64,000 nucleotides of DNA from Myxococcales bacterium (GTDB lineage Bacteria > Myxococcota_A > Polyangia > Polyangiales > Houyiibacteriaceae): assembly GCA_029861865.1 (NCBI GenBank), contig JAOTYL010000007.1, forward strand, positions 1 to 64,000. The letters are read 5' to 3'. Under the pieces are notes generated by a model. The model saw only the letters and a list, made by a program, of their open reading frames with translations, made no database searches and was not told the DNA's origin. Positions 15,305-24,194 of this stretch are shown here, in pieces (the first letter of the stretch is position 1; the number at the start of each line of letters is the position of its first letter). Position numbers and translations under genes: made by a program.

Positions 15305-16924
15305 ATGCCCAAGAAATACTTTTGCGCACATTGCGACCGGGAGTTCGTTCCCGAAACGACCGAAGACAAGCCTCGTTGCCCGGTCTGCATGCGACGCGGT
15401 GGCATTCAACCGGTTCAGACCGTTACCAGCAAGTCGGGTGCCGGTCGGAAGTCGCTCCTCCTCCTCGCCTTAGTTCTCGTTGCCGCCGGCATCGGGTACA
15501 CCGCGTATCGCGCCACCGGGTTCACTCTAGAAGAAACACCGCCCCTCCGGCCGTTGGAGGCGCGAGAGCTGGCCGCGTATCTCGAGCGTGATCAACTCAG
15601 CGTCGGGAAGCTCGAAGGCATGTTCGTGCTGCCGACTTCGGGCGATTGGTCGACCGAGGCTCAGGCATTGGCCTCGTCGATCCGTCGCAAGTCGGCATCA
15701 TGGTCCCTCGATCACCCCTTGACCCGCGAGGTCTTCACCGCCGATGAGACCCTGGCCGCCTTGGATGCCGGGGAGGAGCGGGTGCACCTCTATCCGCTCG
15801 AGGCTGCAGCGGCGATGACGGCCGTCCTTAGACGACGAGGTTTGCGTGCGATGGTTGCCGAGACGTGGGATCTCGGGGAACAGGCGCCGCCCGATCCATC
15901 CGGCCTGTTCGGGTATTTTCTCGTGGCTCTCTATGACACGGATGCGGAAGAGCCAGCGGGTTTGTTTGATCCTTGGGGTGGACGGCGCGACCTGATGCCA
16001 TCTTCCGTTCGGGTGCTCCGTGATACCGAAGCGATCGCTGCAGGGCTTGGAACCAATGCCGCGCGTATCATCGCGAAGTCCGGAGACGCTGGCAAGGCGC
16101 TTCCCTTGGTCGAAACGGCGCTGTCGCTCGATCCGGTTTCGCCTTCGCTACGCAGTGTCCACGGCATGGTGCTGCTCGAGACCGGTGGTGTCACCATCGG
16201 CGTCAAGGAGCTCGAAGCTGCGCTGGAGCTTCGACCCGATGGGCCTCGGCAACTCAATCTCGTCCAGCTTTCGCTGGCGCAGGCCGCCATGCTGCAGATG
16301 GCAGGGGAAGGCGCCGCAGCGGACGCCGAGCTCGACGCGGCTAGTCAGAGGATCGGCACCGTGATCACTCGATGGCCCAGGTATTCTCGCGCACATCTCG
16401 TGCTCGCCATGCTTCACTTCGGGACCGACGAGCCGCAGCGTGCACGGGCCGAGCTCGAAATTGCAGAAGACCTCGACCCGACGAGCGCGTCCCTGTGGGC
16501 TCTTTGGGGACAGTACGACTTGTCGCAAGAGGACTATGTGTCTGCTGCGGCGCGGGTGAACCGGGCAGTCGCGCTCGATCCCGAGAACTGGCAACTCCGT
16601 CTGCAGGCCGCACGCGCTTTGATCGAAGCCGGCGACGAAAAAGGCGCGCAGACGCACGTGCAGGCCGCGCTCGATCAGGTTTCCACAGAGAAGCGAGACG
16701 AGCTCAAACAGTATCTTTCGCGCACGCTCGGTCCGGGGGCGCTTGGCGACGAATCGCCTTCCGGCTCGGCGTCCGGCGCGCTCGTTCTTCCCGAGCCGAG
16801 TGTTGGGGGGTCGCCCGCTGCTGCGACGCCCACCGACGGCGATCCGGCACTGATGGTGGGCGATCCGTCGAGGTTGCGGTTGCGGGATCCCGATCAAGAC
16901 CTCGAGCTCGACCTCGGCGATTGA
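15305..16924 (+). CDS. Membrane-anchored zinc-ribbon TPR protein
   Basis: A 539-residue protein. Residues 1-30 form a zinc ribbon with CAHC and CPVC pairs, followed by one membrane helix near residues 49-66 (LLLLALVLVAAGIGYTAY). From about residue 255 there are TPR-like repeats, including LPLVETALSLDPVSPSLRSV and later ALDPENWQLRLQAARALIEA. The last 60 residues are low-complexity and acidic. A cytoplasmic zinc ribbon tethered to a periplasmic TPR array is plausible. Function is unknown. It converges on engB with a 4-bp gap. Confidence 0.7.
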   Translation: MPKKYFCAHCDREFVPETTEDKPRCPVCMRRGGIQPVQTVTSKSGAGRKSLLLLALVLVAAGIGYTAYRATGFTLEETPPLRPLEARELAAYLERDQLSVGKLEGMFVLPTSGDWSTEAQALASSIRRKSASWSLDHPLTREVFTADETLAALDAGEERVHLYPLEAAAAMTAVLRRRGLRAMVAETWDLGEQAPPDPSGLFGYFLVALYDTDAEEPAGLFDPWGGRRDLMPSSVRVLRDTEAIAAGLGTNAARIIAKSGDAGKALPLVETALSLDPVSPSLRSVHGMVLLETGGVTIGVKELEAALELRPDGPRQLNLVQLSLAQAAMLQMAGEGAAADAELDAASQRIGTVITRWPRYSRAHLVLAMLHFGTDEPQRARAELEIAEDLDPTSASLWALWGQYDLSQEDYVSAAARVNRAVALDPENWQLRLQAARALIEAGDEKGAQTHVQAALDQVSTEKRDELKQYLSRTLGPGALGDESPSGSASGALVLPEPSVGGSPAAATPTDGDPALMVGDPSRLRLRDPDQDLELDLGD

Positions 16925-16928
16925 CGGC

Positions 16929-17546
16929 TCAGCTGCTCGCGGCTTGTTTTTCGATGCTGCACACCTTGACAAGTCGCTTCCAGAGCAGGTCGCGCCCTTC
17001 TCCGGAGACCGAGCTGTAAGACGTTACCGGGCGACCGAGCTGACGTCGGAGGGCGGCCAACGCAGGCTTTCGTTTGCTTGCAGGGAGCTTGTCGATCTTG
17101 GTCGCCACGAGGATCGGTGTGACGTCAATGCTTTCGAGAAACTCGACGAGCTGTGCGTCATCGGGCTCGAACCCACGCCGAATGTCGATGATTACGACGG
17201 CCCCACGAAGCCCGGGTCGCTGCTCGAGGAAGCCTTCGATCAACGGCCCCCAAGACTTGCGCTCCGCCTTGCTGCGTTGGGCATAGCCGTAGCCGGGCAG
17301 ATCGACGAGGTCGAGGTGCGCCTCCGTCTCGTCGTTTCGGAGCCTCACACGAAAGATGTTGATCGCCCGAGTGCAGCCGGGCGCACCGCTGGTTCGGACG
17401 AGGTTCTTGCGTTGCACCAAGCTGTTGATCAGGCTCGACTTACCGACGTTCGAGCGGCCTGCAAACGCGACCTCCGCGAAGATCGGCGGTGGCAGTTGCT
17501 CGAGGGAAGTAGCGCCTGCGATGAACTCGGCGTCGAGGACGTCCAT
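16929..17546 (-). CDS. engB: Ribosome biogenesis GTP-binding protein EngB (YsxC/YihA)
   Basis: A 205-residue GTPase with G1 GRSNVGKSSLINSL, G3 DLPGYGYA and G4 ATKIDKLP. The N-terminal FAEVAFAGRSNVGKSS and the RTSGAPGCTRAINIF switch region are specific to the EngB family, an essential factor in assembly of the 50S subunit. Length is normal. It is the last gene of hslO-murJ-engB, 26 nt after murJ. Confidence 0.95.
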   Translation of the reverse strand: MDVLDAEFIAGATSLEQLPPPIFAEVAFAGRSNVGKSSLINSLVQRKNLVRTSGAPGCTRAINIFRVRLRNDETEAHLDLVDLPGYGYAQRSKAERKSWGPLIEGFLEQRPGLRGAVVIIDIRRGFEPDDAQLVEFLESIDVTPILVATKIDKLPASKRKPALAALRRQLGRPVTSYSSVSGEGRDLLWKRLVKVCSIEKQAASS

Positions 17547-17572
17547 GCGGGCTCTTTAGCGCCGTTGGCGGA

Positions 17573-19165
17573 TCACGCACGCACGCGTCGGCGCAGCGCA
17601 GCCCGCAGATCGCCGAGCTCGGGTGCGCTCAGGGCCCTTGCCACACCGAGGTAGGCGAGGGCGCCGACGACTACCGTAGCGGCGTAGACCCCCAGATTGC
17701 GAGGGTGGTTGCCGCCGAGGTGCCACTCGCCCAATCGTGCCATCGACGCGACGACCACCCCCATCACGAGGCTCGCCGTCGCGACCCTGGCGAGGCTTCT
17801 TCCGACTTCTCGCAGGCCGAGTCGCCCTGATCGACGACGCAGAAGCCATAGGAGCGCTATGAGCTGAACGACCGCGGCGGCAGTTGTTGCGGCGGCCAGA
17901 CCGGCGTGTTGCATTGGGCCCATGAGCGCAAAGCTCAGGGCGACGAAGGTCACCAAATTCAATGCGCTGGCGATCACGGGTGTCCGGGTGTCGTTATGCG
18001 CATGAAACATCGGAATGATGGTGCGCACCGACGCGACAGCCCAAATTCCTCCAGCCTGCCACACGAAGGAGCGTACGGTCTCTTGGATTTCAGTTGCCTC
18101 GTAGCGACCCCGGCCGAAAAACACCGTGATCGTCGGTTCGGCAAGGACGGTGAGCGCGACACACGCCGGGACCGCGACAAATAGGGAAAGGCGCAGCGCA
18201 TAGCGGAAAAGACGCTTGGCTTCATCCTCGTCGCGATGAGCGACCGCGTCGCTCAAGGAGGGCAAGGCGGCCGAGGCGATGGCCAGCGCGAACATGCCTT
18301 GTGGGATTTCGGCCAGACGTGCGCCGTAGTAGAGATAGCTCACACTTCCTGTCGGGAGGAACGACGCGAACAGTCGAGAGAGCAGCAGATTGAGCTGATA
18401 GACACCAAGACCCGCGAGCAGTGGCACCATCAGTCGGCCGCACTTTCGAACGTAGGGATCGTCGAAATCGAATCGCGGGGTTACCACCAAGTCTTCCTTG
18501 GCGAGCGCCGGCAGCTGAAAGAGCACTTGAAGGCCGCCACCGATCAGCGCACCCAACGCCAATGCAAAGATCCCCGGCCACCCGAACCGTTCTACCGTGG
18601 GCACCAAGAGAAAAGCAGCTGCGATCAAAGCGACGTTCAGGAGCGCGGGAGCAAATGCGGGTGCTGCGAAACGCTTGCTCGCGTAAAGCGCTGCCATCAA
18701 GAGCGCGGAGACGCCCATCAGAAAGATGTACGGGAACAGTAGCCGCGCGAGCGCGACCGTCATGTCGAAGAGCGCGGGGTCGCGCTGAAACCCCCAGGCG
18801 TAGAGCTTGACTATCCACGGTGCGAGCAGGACACCGAGCACGCTAACCACGAGGAGCACGATCGACATCGTGCCGATCAGGTGTCGATAGAACGTCTTGG
18901 CGGGCTCCTTGCCCTCGCGTTCACGAACTTCCGTGAACACCGGGACAAAGGCCGCCGATACCGCTCCCTCGCCGAGGAGCGCGCGGAGCGCGTTTGGAAT
19001 CGTAAAGGCCAGCCAAAAGGCATCGGTCGCGCCGATGGCGAAAACCGCAGCGACGACCGCGTCTCGTACTGCCCCCAACATTCGCGAGGTCAAAGTCCCC
19101 GTGGCGACGAGACCTGCGCGGCGCACGATCTCTCCGCTCGACGTACTAGGCGGCGTGTCGGCCAT
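17573..19165 (-). CDS. murJ: Lipid II flippase MurJ (MviN)
   Basis: A 530-residue MOP-superfamily flippase with about 14 membrane helices. The N-terminal signature GTLTSRMLGAVRDAVVAAVF, FRALLGEGAVSAAFVPVF-like sequence (here LRALLGEGAVSAAFVPVFTE) and PQGMFALAIASAALPSLSDA are all typical. It moves the peptidoglycan precursor lipid II across the inner membrane. I start at the ATG at 19165 because the 71 residues open upstream are Arg/His-rich and overlap hslO. It lies between hslO and engB in one direction. Confidence 0.93.
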   Translation of the reverse strand: MADTPPSTSSGEIVRRAGLVATGTLTSRMLGAVRDAVVAAVFAIGATDAFWLAFTIPNALRALLGEGAVSAAFVPVFTEVREREGKEPAKTFYRHLIGTMSIVLLVVSVLGVLLAPWIVKLYAWGFQRDPALFDMTVALARLLFPYIFLMGVSALLMAALYASKRFAAPAFAPALLNVALIAAAFLLVPTVERFGWPGIFALALGALIGGGLQVLFQLPALAKEDLVVTPRFDFDDPYVRKCGRLMVPLLAGLGVYQLNLLLSRLFASFLPTGSVSYLYYGARLAEIPQGMFALAIASAALPSLSDAVAHRDEDEAKRLFRYALRLSLFVAVPACVALTVLAEPTITVFFGRGRYEATEIQETVRSFVWQAGGIWAVASVRTIIPMFHAHNDTRTPVIASALNLVTFVALSFALMGPMQHAGLAAATTAAAVVQLIALLWLLRRRSGRLGLREVGRSLARVATASLVMGVVVASMARLGEWHLGGNHPRNLGVYAATVVVGALAYLGVARALSAPELGDLRAALRRRVRA

Positions 19166-19215
19166 CGGCGGAAGGATGCCCACGGGGAGACGATCCCGGC
19201 AAGAAAGCCGGGCGC

Positions 19216-20076
19216 TCAACTCGTGCTCAAGAGGCCTTGCAGTTGCGCGATTTCCACGGTGTATGTCGCCCCGCAATAGTCGCAGCTCATGCTCAAAGGT
19301 TCGCCGTCCTCGACGAGCTCCTGTATGTCGCTCCGGTCGAGCACGCTGAGCGTGGTCATGACGCGAAGTTGGCTGCATTGACAGCCAAATCGGATGTCGC
19401 TGTTCTGGAGCCAGGTGAATGGCATGTCTTCGAATATCTGTTCGACCAGAACCGCGGGTGAGCCGTCCGCGTCTTGAAGGCGCTGTTTGATTTCTACGAA
19501 GTCTTCGAGCCGCTTGGTCATCGTCTCCATCGCTGCCTCGGCCTCGCTCGCTTCGGGCAGGAGCTGAACGACGAAGCCCCCACAGGCGGGTCGGTTTCCC
19601 TCGAGGGCAGACCCGAGTGAGATCATGGAGACGATTTGCTCTGATAGCTGCATGTAACGCATGAAGGCCTCCGAAAGATTCCCGCTTTCCGGGACTTCGA
19701 CTACGCCGCGATGCAGGTCGGCGTTAGGAAGAGTTCGCATCATTTGGAGCGTCGCCCTGGTTTTTCGAATGTCGGGCGGGGCGTCTCCCGAGCCCGATTG
19801 CAATAACCCGCGGGTCCATCCATCCGGGTGCGAATCCGCGATGAGTTGCCCGGCCTCCTCCTCGAACCGCACGATGCACTGAACCCTCAGCGAAGGGGCC
19901 ATCGTCTCTCGGTAGAGAACGGCCGCGGTGACGAGGTCGGCAAGGTCGCTGGCGATGCTCCCTGAGAGCTTTTGCGCGGCCACTATCTCGCGGGCGGTAT
20001 CGGTCGTCCGAGCGGCGACGACACGAAAGGCTCCGTCGTTGGTCATCGCCCGAAGGACGGCGTCGGTTTCTGGCAT
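19216..20076 (-). CDS. hslO: Redox-regulated chaperone Hsp33
   Basis: A 286-residue holdase chaperone activated by oxidation. The C-terminal redox switch is intact: FGCQCSQLRV (CxC) and SMSCDYCGATYTV (CxxC), four Cys that bind zinc when reduced. The N-terminal VLRAMTNDGAFRVVAARTTD and the GSGDAPPD loop fit the substrate domain, although the latter is more divergent than in E. coli. The start at 20076 matches the family N-terminus; an ATG at 20094 is also possible and neither has a clear Shine-Dalgarno sequence. It diverges from the isocitrate dehydrogenase gene and leads into murJ. Confidence 0.9.
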   Translation of the reverse strand: MPETDAVLRAMTNDGAFRVVAARTTDTAREIVAAQKLSGSIASDLADLVTAAVLYRETMAPSLRVQCIVRFEEEAGQLIADSHPDGWTRGLLQSGSGDAPPDIRKTRATLQMMRTLPNADLHRGVVEVPESGNLSEAFMRYMQLSEQIVSMISLGSALEGNRPACGGFVVQLLPEASEAEAAMETMTKRLEDFVEIKQRLQDADGSPAVLVEQIFEDMPFTWLQNSDIRFGCQCSQLRVMTTLSVLDRSDIQELVEDGEPLSMSCDYCGATYTVEIAQLQGLLSTS

Positions 20077-20138
20077 GTTTTTTCTGAAGCCCATTGGCGA
20101 TGCGTTGGCAAGCGCTACCATTGGGCAGGGAGCAACAA

Positions 20139-21170
20139 ATGACAATCCATCGAATCGTTTTGATCTCTGGCGACGGGATTGGCCCGGAAGTGGCGGCCGC
20201 GACGGCCCGGGTACTGGGTTCTGCCGAGGCACCCGTAGCCTGGGAGGAAGAGCTCGCGGGAGTCGCAGCCCTCGAAGCGGTTGGGGAGGTATTGCCTCAG
20301 CAAACGCTCGACGCAGTGAGACGACGCGGAATCGCGCTCAAAGGACCCTGCACGACGCCTGTAGGGGAAGGATTCACCTCGGTCAACGTTCAGCTTCGAA
20401 AGCGGCTCGAGCTCTACGTCGCAGTGCGACCGATTCGCAACCTGCCAAACGTTTCTACGCGGTACGAGGGCGTCGACCTGGTGGTTCTCCGCGAAAACAC
20501 GGAGGGCCTCTACAGCGGTATCGAAAACGAGATAACCGCCGGGGTGGTGACCAGCCTGAAGGTCGCGACGGAGCACGCTTCGAGACGCATCGCACGCTGG
20601 GGCTTCCAGTACGCACGCGACAGGGGTCGAAAGAAGATCACGGTCATGCACAAAGCCAACATCATGAAACTGAGCGACGGCATGTTCTTGCGATGCGCAA
20701 GGGCGGTGCGTGAGGAGTTCGGCTACGACGACATCGAATACGAGGAAATGATCATCGATGCGGGCTGTATGAAATTGGTTCAGGACCCCACGCGGTTCGA
20801 CGTATTACTTCTCGAGAACCTCTACGGGGACGTGCTGAGCGATTTGTGTGCCGGCTTCGTTGGTGGGCTCGGAGTCGTTCCAGGCGCCAACATCGGTAAC
20901 GACTCCGCGGTTTTCGAGGCGGTTCATGGATCCGCGCCCGATATCGCCGGAAAAGGGGTCGCCAATCCGCTGGCGCTCCTCATGTCGGCCGTGATGATGC
21001 TGAACCATCTGGCGGACACGCGAGGCGACACGCGTTGCCGGGAAGTCGGGCAACGCATCAAGCGCGCCTACAATCAAGCGCTCTCCGACGGTCAGAAGAC
21101 CCGCGATCTCGGTGGCGACCTCGGCACAGAAGACTTCGCCTCAGCGGTGATCGATCGGCTCGGCGCGTAG
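20139..21170 (+). CDS. NAD-dependent isocitrate dehydrogenase (IDH3/IPMDH family)
   Basis: A 343-residue beta-decarboxylating dehydrogenase. Start MTIHRIVLISGDGIGPEV has GGGAG 6 nt upstream. Substrate and metal residues sit in VVLRENTEGLYSGIE, TVMHKANIMKLSDG and DVLLLENLYGDVLSD; EAVHGSAPDIAGKGVANP is the cofactor loop, where the lack of the NADP-type Lys-Tyr pair favours NAD. It oxidises isocitrate to 2-oxoglutarate in the TCA cycle. 3-isopropylmalate or homoisocitrate dehydrogenase are less likely given the NTEGLYSG loop. The stop is TAG, followed 5 nt later by the second hexamer array. Confidence 0.87.
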   Translation: MTIHRIVLISGDGIGPEVAAATARVLGSAEAPVAWEEELAGVAALEAVGEVLPQQTLDAVRRRGIALKGPCTTPVGEGFTSVNVQLRKRLELYVAVRPIRNLPNVSTRYEGVDLVVLRENTEGLYSGIENEITAGVVTSLKVATEHASRRIARWGFQYARDRGRKKITVMHKANIMKLSDGMFLRCARAVREEFGYDDIEYEEMIIDAGCMKLVQDPTRFDVLLLENLYGDVLSDLCAGFVGGLGVVPGANIGNDSAVFEAVHGSAPDIAGKGVANPLALLMSAVMMLNHLADTRGDTRCREVGQRIKRAYNQALSDGQKTRDLGGDLGTEDFASAVIDRLGA

Positions 21171-21175
21171 CCGAC

Positions 21176-21253
21176 ACTGGCGCTCAGACTGGCGCGGGCA
21201 CTGACGCTGGCACTGACGCTGGCACTGACACTGACGCTGGCACTGACCCTGCC
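21176..21253 (+). repeat. Hexanucleotide array, 13 units, consensus RCTGRC (second copy)
   Basis: Units: ACTGGC, GCTCAG, ACTGGC, GCGGGC, ACTGAC, GCTGGC, ACTGAC, GCTGGC, ACTGAC, ACTGAC, GCTGGC, ACTGAC, CCTGCC. The array begins 5 nt after a TAG stop and is 78 bp long, exactly as at 3655-3732. The order of unit variants differs between the two arrays, so they are not a recent copy of one another. It lies between convergent genes. Confidence 0.85.
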
Positions 21254-21264
21254 CCGCTGTTCCC

Positions 21265-23808
21265 CTAATCGTCCGCTGGGATCGGGCCGTGCCCCCCCGC
21301 GACCCGCAGCAGCGGCGGAAGAACCAGGAGGGTGGCGACCAGGCAGCCGCCGATCGTGACTGCGATCAACTCGCCGAAGTTTCTAACCGGAATGAACGAG
21401 CTCAAGAGAAGGACGGAGAAGCCGGCCATCAAGGTGACACACGAGATGACTATCGCGCGCCCGGTACCGCGGGCCGCGCGAACCAGCGCTGCCTCTCGAC
21501 CAAGCCCCGAATGCATCTCCTCTCTGAACCGAGCGAGAACGTGAATCGTGCCGTTCACTGCCAGTCCGAGGCTGATCGAGAAAATGATCACCGTCGAGAC
21601 ATTGAGCGGGATCTCGCGCCAGACCATGTAAGCCATCGTCGCGACTAGCGGGATCAGGTTCGGCGGGATGCTTAGGAGGCCGAGCCGAATGCTCCGGAAG
21701 AAGAACGCCAGCAGCAGAAAGATAACCACCACTGCGATCAACAAGCTGCCCAAGAGGTCGCGAACCACGGCGCTCTGACCTCGGGAGCCGGTGTATGCCT
21801 CGCCGGTGAACGAGAACGAGACCGTTTCGTCGTCACCGAGCTCCGCATCGACCTCTCTTTCGAGGTCGTCGAGGAAAGTCATCGTGGCTTGCGCCCCGAC
21901 GTCGCGAAGCTTGAACTGCACGCGAGCCTTTGTTCCGTCCTCGGTCAGCCAGGCGTCGAGCGGGGCAGGCTTACGTTGGCTCATCATCGTGACGAGGCCC
22001 TTGATCTGTTTCGCGCTCTTAAACTCCTCGGAGCGGACTCCCGGATCGTCGGCGAGGAGCGCGTACGACTCGCGAAGCATGTCTCCGTAGCTCAACGTGC
22101 GGATGATCTCGGGCCGAAGAGCCGCCCAGTTCCGAATCCGCTGGATGGTCGCAACCATCTCGGGATCCATGAAGTGGTCTTCTTTGGTGCTTACGAGAAC
22201 GAGCTCGAGCGGCCGGACGCCGTCGAGCTTCTCTTCGATCAAAAGCGTCGTCGTGTAGACCGGATCGGCTTCGTCGAATTGGTCGAGCAAGGCGTGGTCC
22301 ACCGTGATTTGGCTGGCCACGTAGCCCGCGCCGAGCGTAAACACGGCGGTTAGCGCGAGCACGAGCCATCGCCAACGCAAGAGCTTGGCAACCATGCTGG
22401 TGGTCACGTTCGTGAACATGCTGTTGCGGTCACGACGAGGAGGAGCCTTTGGAGGCTTTGCCCACGTGAGCACGGCAGGCACGAAAGTGATGATGACAAG
22501 GTACGAAATCATCACGCCGAGGCCAGCGGTCAGTCCAAAGTGGCGGAGCATCACGGTCTTCGAGACGACGAGTGACGCCAAACCGACGGCTGTCGTGGCG
22601 GATGTCAACATGACCGCGACGGCCATCGCGCGCACCGTGCGCCGACCGGCCCCTCGTGGGTCGGCATCTCCGAGCACCTCGTCGCGATAGCGCTGCACCA
22701 GATGTGTAGCGTCGCTGATGCCGATGATGATCAGGAGCGGAACGATCACGTTGTTGAGGATGTTCATCGGCTCGCCGACGAGACCCATCCCGCCGACGAC
22801 GATCAGTGCGGTCACCCCAACGGCCGCGAGCGGCATCAACACCCCGGGCAACCAACGGAAAGACAACAGGAGCAGTACCAAACACACGAGCACGGTGAGG
22901 GGGATCAGCCGCAGGTTGTCCGTCCGCATCTTGTCGACGATGACGGTACGGAGGTAGGGTAGACCCCCGACGTGAACGGTGATGTTGGCGAATTCGGGGC
23001 GCCCGAGGTCCTCTCGAAGCTCGTTCATCGCTTGGCGCATTTCGCGCGGGCCCAGCTCGGGAAGCTGGAGGGCGATCCCAGCGAGCGTGTGATCCTCGTC
23101 GATCAAGCGTCCGAGGAGCAATGGGTTGCCCTCGACCGTGGTCGCGAGCTCGGCGGCTTCCTCATCGGTCACTTTGGTGCCGACGACGATCGGATCGGTC
23201 TTGAGCTCGGCCGAGAGTGCAGGACCGACTTTGGCGATACCGCCCGGGAACCGATCCGGGTCGCTTTCGATGATGTCGAGGAGCGCGTTGAAGGCATCGT
23301 CCTCGAGGTCCCCCTGACTGTCCGCTGTGCTCTCATCGAGCGCGTCTAAGTCATCTAGATCGTCCAGGTCATCGAGGTCGCCGCCGCCTTCGTCGTCGAT
23401 GGCTTCGAGATCAGGTCCGTCGGTCTCGTCCTCCGCAGTTTTCATACGCCGCGGAATGTTGAGCGTCGTGATGCTCGCCACCTTGTCGACCCACGGCTTG
23501 TCCGCGAAGTACAGCGAGAGATCTTGGATCCTCTGGAGCGACTCACGGGACAAGACGTCGTCCGCCTCGACGAGGAGAAGAACGGCCGTTCGGCGTTCAC
23601 CGAACCACTCTTCGAAGCGCCGCTGGATAGCCGCGTACTCCTCGCCCTCGAAGGAAGACAAGAGACTCTCGGGGGCCGGATCCGCAGTCAGCTTGGGGAT
23701 CTGCGAGACGAACGCGAGCGTGATCAGAACGGTGACGCTGACGACCAGCTTTCGGCGCTCGGTGACGAGCTTTGCGAGCCAATCCAACGCTTTCTGCCGT
23801 TTGGACAC
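21265..23808 (-). CDS. RND-superfamily exporter of the MMPL type
   Basis: An 847-residue inner-membrane protein with two repeats of one helix, a large periplasmic loop and a five-helix bundle. The first bundle contains VIVPLLIIIGISDATHLVQRYRDEV and the second IIFSISLGLAVNGTIHVLARF, the paired MMPL/SSD-like helices 4-5. The first loop has an unusual acidic stretch, DDLDDLDDLDALDE, near residue 145. Such transporters move lipids or hydrophobic compounds; the cargo is unknown, and no membrane-fusion partner gene is adjacent. It diverges from rpsT. Confidence 0.85.
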   Translation of the reverse strand: MSKRQKALDWLAKLVTERRKLVVSVTVLITLAFVSQIPKLTADPAPESLLSSFEGEEYAAIQRRFEEWFGERRTAVLLLVEADDVLSRESLQRIQDLSLYFADKPWVDKVASITTLNIPRRMKTAEDETDGPDLEAIDDEGGGDLDDLDDLDDLDALDESTADSQGDLEDDAFNALLDIIESDPDRFPGGIAKVGPALSAELKTDPIVVGTKVTDEEAAELATTVEGNPLLLGRLIDEDHTLAGIALQLPELGPREMRQAMNELREDLGRPEFANITVHVGGLPYLRTVIVDKMRTDNLRLIPLTVLVCLVLLLLSFRWLPGVLMPLAAVGVTALIVVGGMGLVGEPMNILNNVIVPLLIIIGISDATHLVQRYRDEVLGDADPRGAGRRTVRAMAVAVMLTSATTAVGLASLVVSKTVMLRHFGLTAGLGVMISYLVIITFVPAVLTWAKPPKAPPRRDRNSMFTNVTTSMVAKLLRWRWLVLALTAVFTLGAGYVASQITVDHALLDQFDEADPVYTTTLLIEEKLDGVRPLELVLVSTKEDHFMDPEMVATIQRIRNWAALRPEIIRTLSYGDMLRESYALLADDPGVRSEEFKSAKQIKGLVTMMSQRKPAPLDAWLTEDGTKARVQFKLRDVGAQATMTFLDDLEREVDAELGDDETVSFSFTGEAYTGSRGQSAVVRDLLGSLLIAVVVIFLLLAFFFRSIRLGLLSIPPNLIPLVATMAYMVWREIPLNVSTVIIFSISLGLAVNGTIHVLARFREEMHSGLGREAALVRAARGTGRAIVISCVTLMAGFSVLLLSSFIPVRNFGELIAVTIGGCLVATLLVLPPLLRVAGGHGPIPADD

Positions 23809-23862
23809 GAGCGTCTATGCCTGGCTCGGGCGCAGGTTGCAAGGCCGGCCGGGTTTACCTGC

Positions 23863-23891
23863 TTGACAGCCTCATCCGGCAGGGCTACCAC
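23863..23891 (+). promoter_or_regulatory. Likely sigma-70 promoter of rpsT
   Basis: TTGACA (23863-23868) is a perfect -35 box. After a 17-bp spacer TACCAC (23886-23891) is a weaker -10 box. The implied start near 23898 leaves a short leader carrying AGAGGAGA before the GTG start. Confidence 0.5.
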
Positions 23892-23917
23892 GCGCCTCCT
23901 CAAGAGGAGATATCAAA

Positions 23918-24181
23918 GTGGCTAACCACGCCTCAGCCAAAAAGCGAGCCCGCCAGACCGTCAAGCGAACTGCCCGCAATCGCGACCTCCGCACTGGAGT
24001 GCGGACCTGCGTGAAGCGTGTGCGTGCCGCCGTCGCAGTGGGCGATGCCGCCGAAGCGAAAAAGGCCCTAGTCGAAGCCGTCAGCAAGATCGACGCGGCG
24101 GTCTCCAAGGGCATCTATCATCGCAAGACCGGCTCGCGACACATCTCGCGGCTGACTCATCAAGTCAACACGCTCCCCTGA
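23918..24181 (+). CDS. rpsT: 30S ribosomal protein S20
   Basis: An 87-residue basic protein matching S20: ANHASAKKRARQTVKRTARN at the N-terminus and GIYHRKTGSRHISRLTHQVN at the C-terminus. It binds 16S rRNA in early 30S assembly. The start is GTG with AGAGGAGA 8 nt upstream; a non-ATG start for S20 is also seen in other bacteria. It converges with holA across 13 bp. Confidence 0.97.
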   Translation: MANHASAKKRARQTVKRTARNRDLRTGVRTCVKRVRAAVAVGDAAEAKKALVEAVSKIDAAVSKGIYHRKTGSRHISRLTHQVNTLP

Positions 24182-24194
24182 TCAGCCGGGCGCG

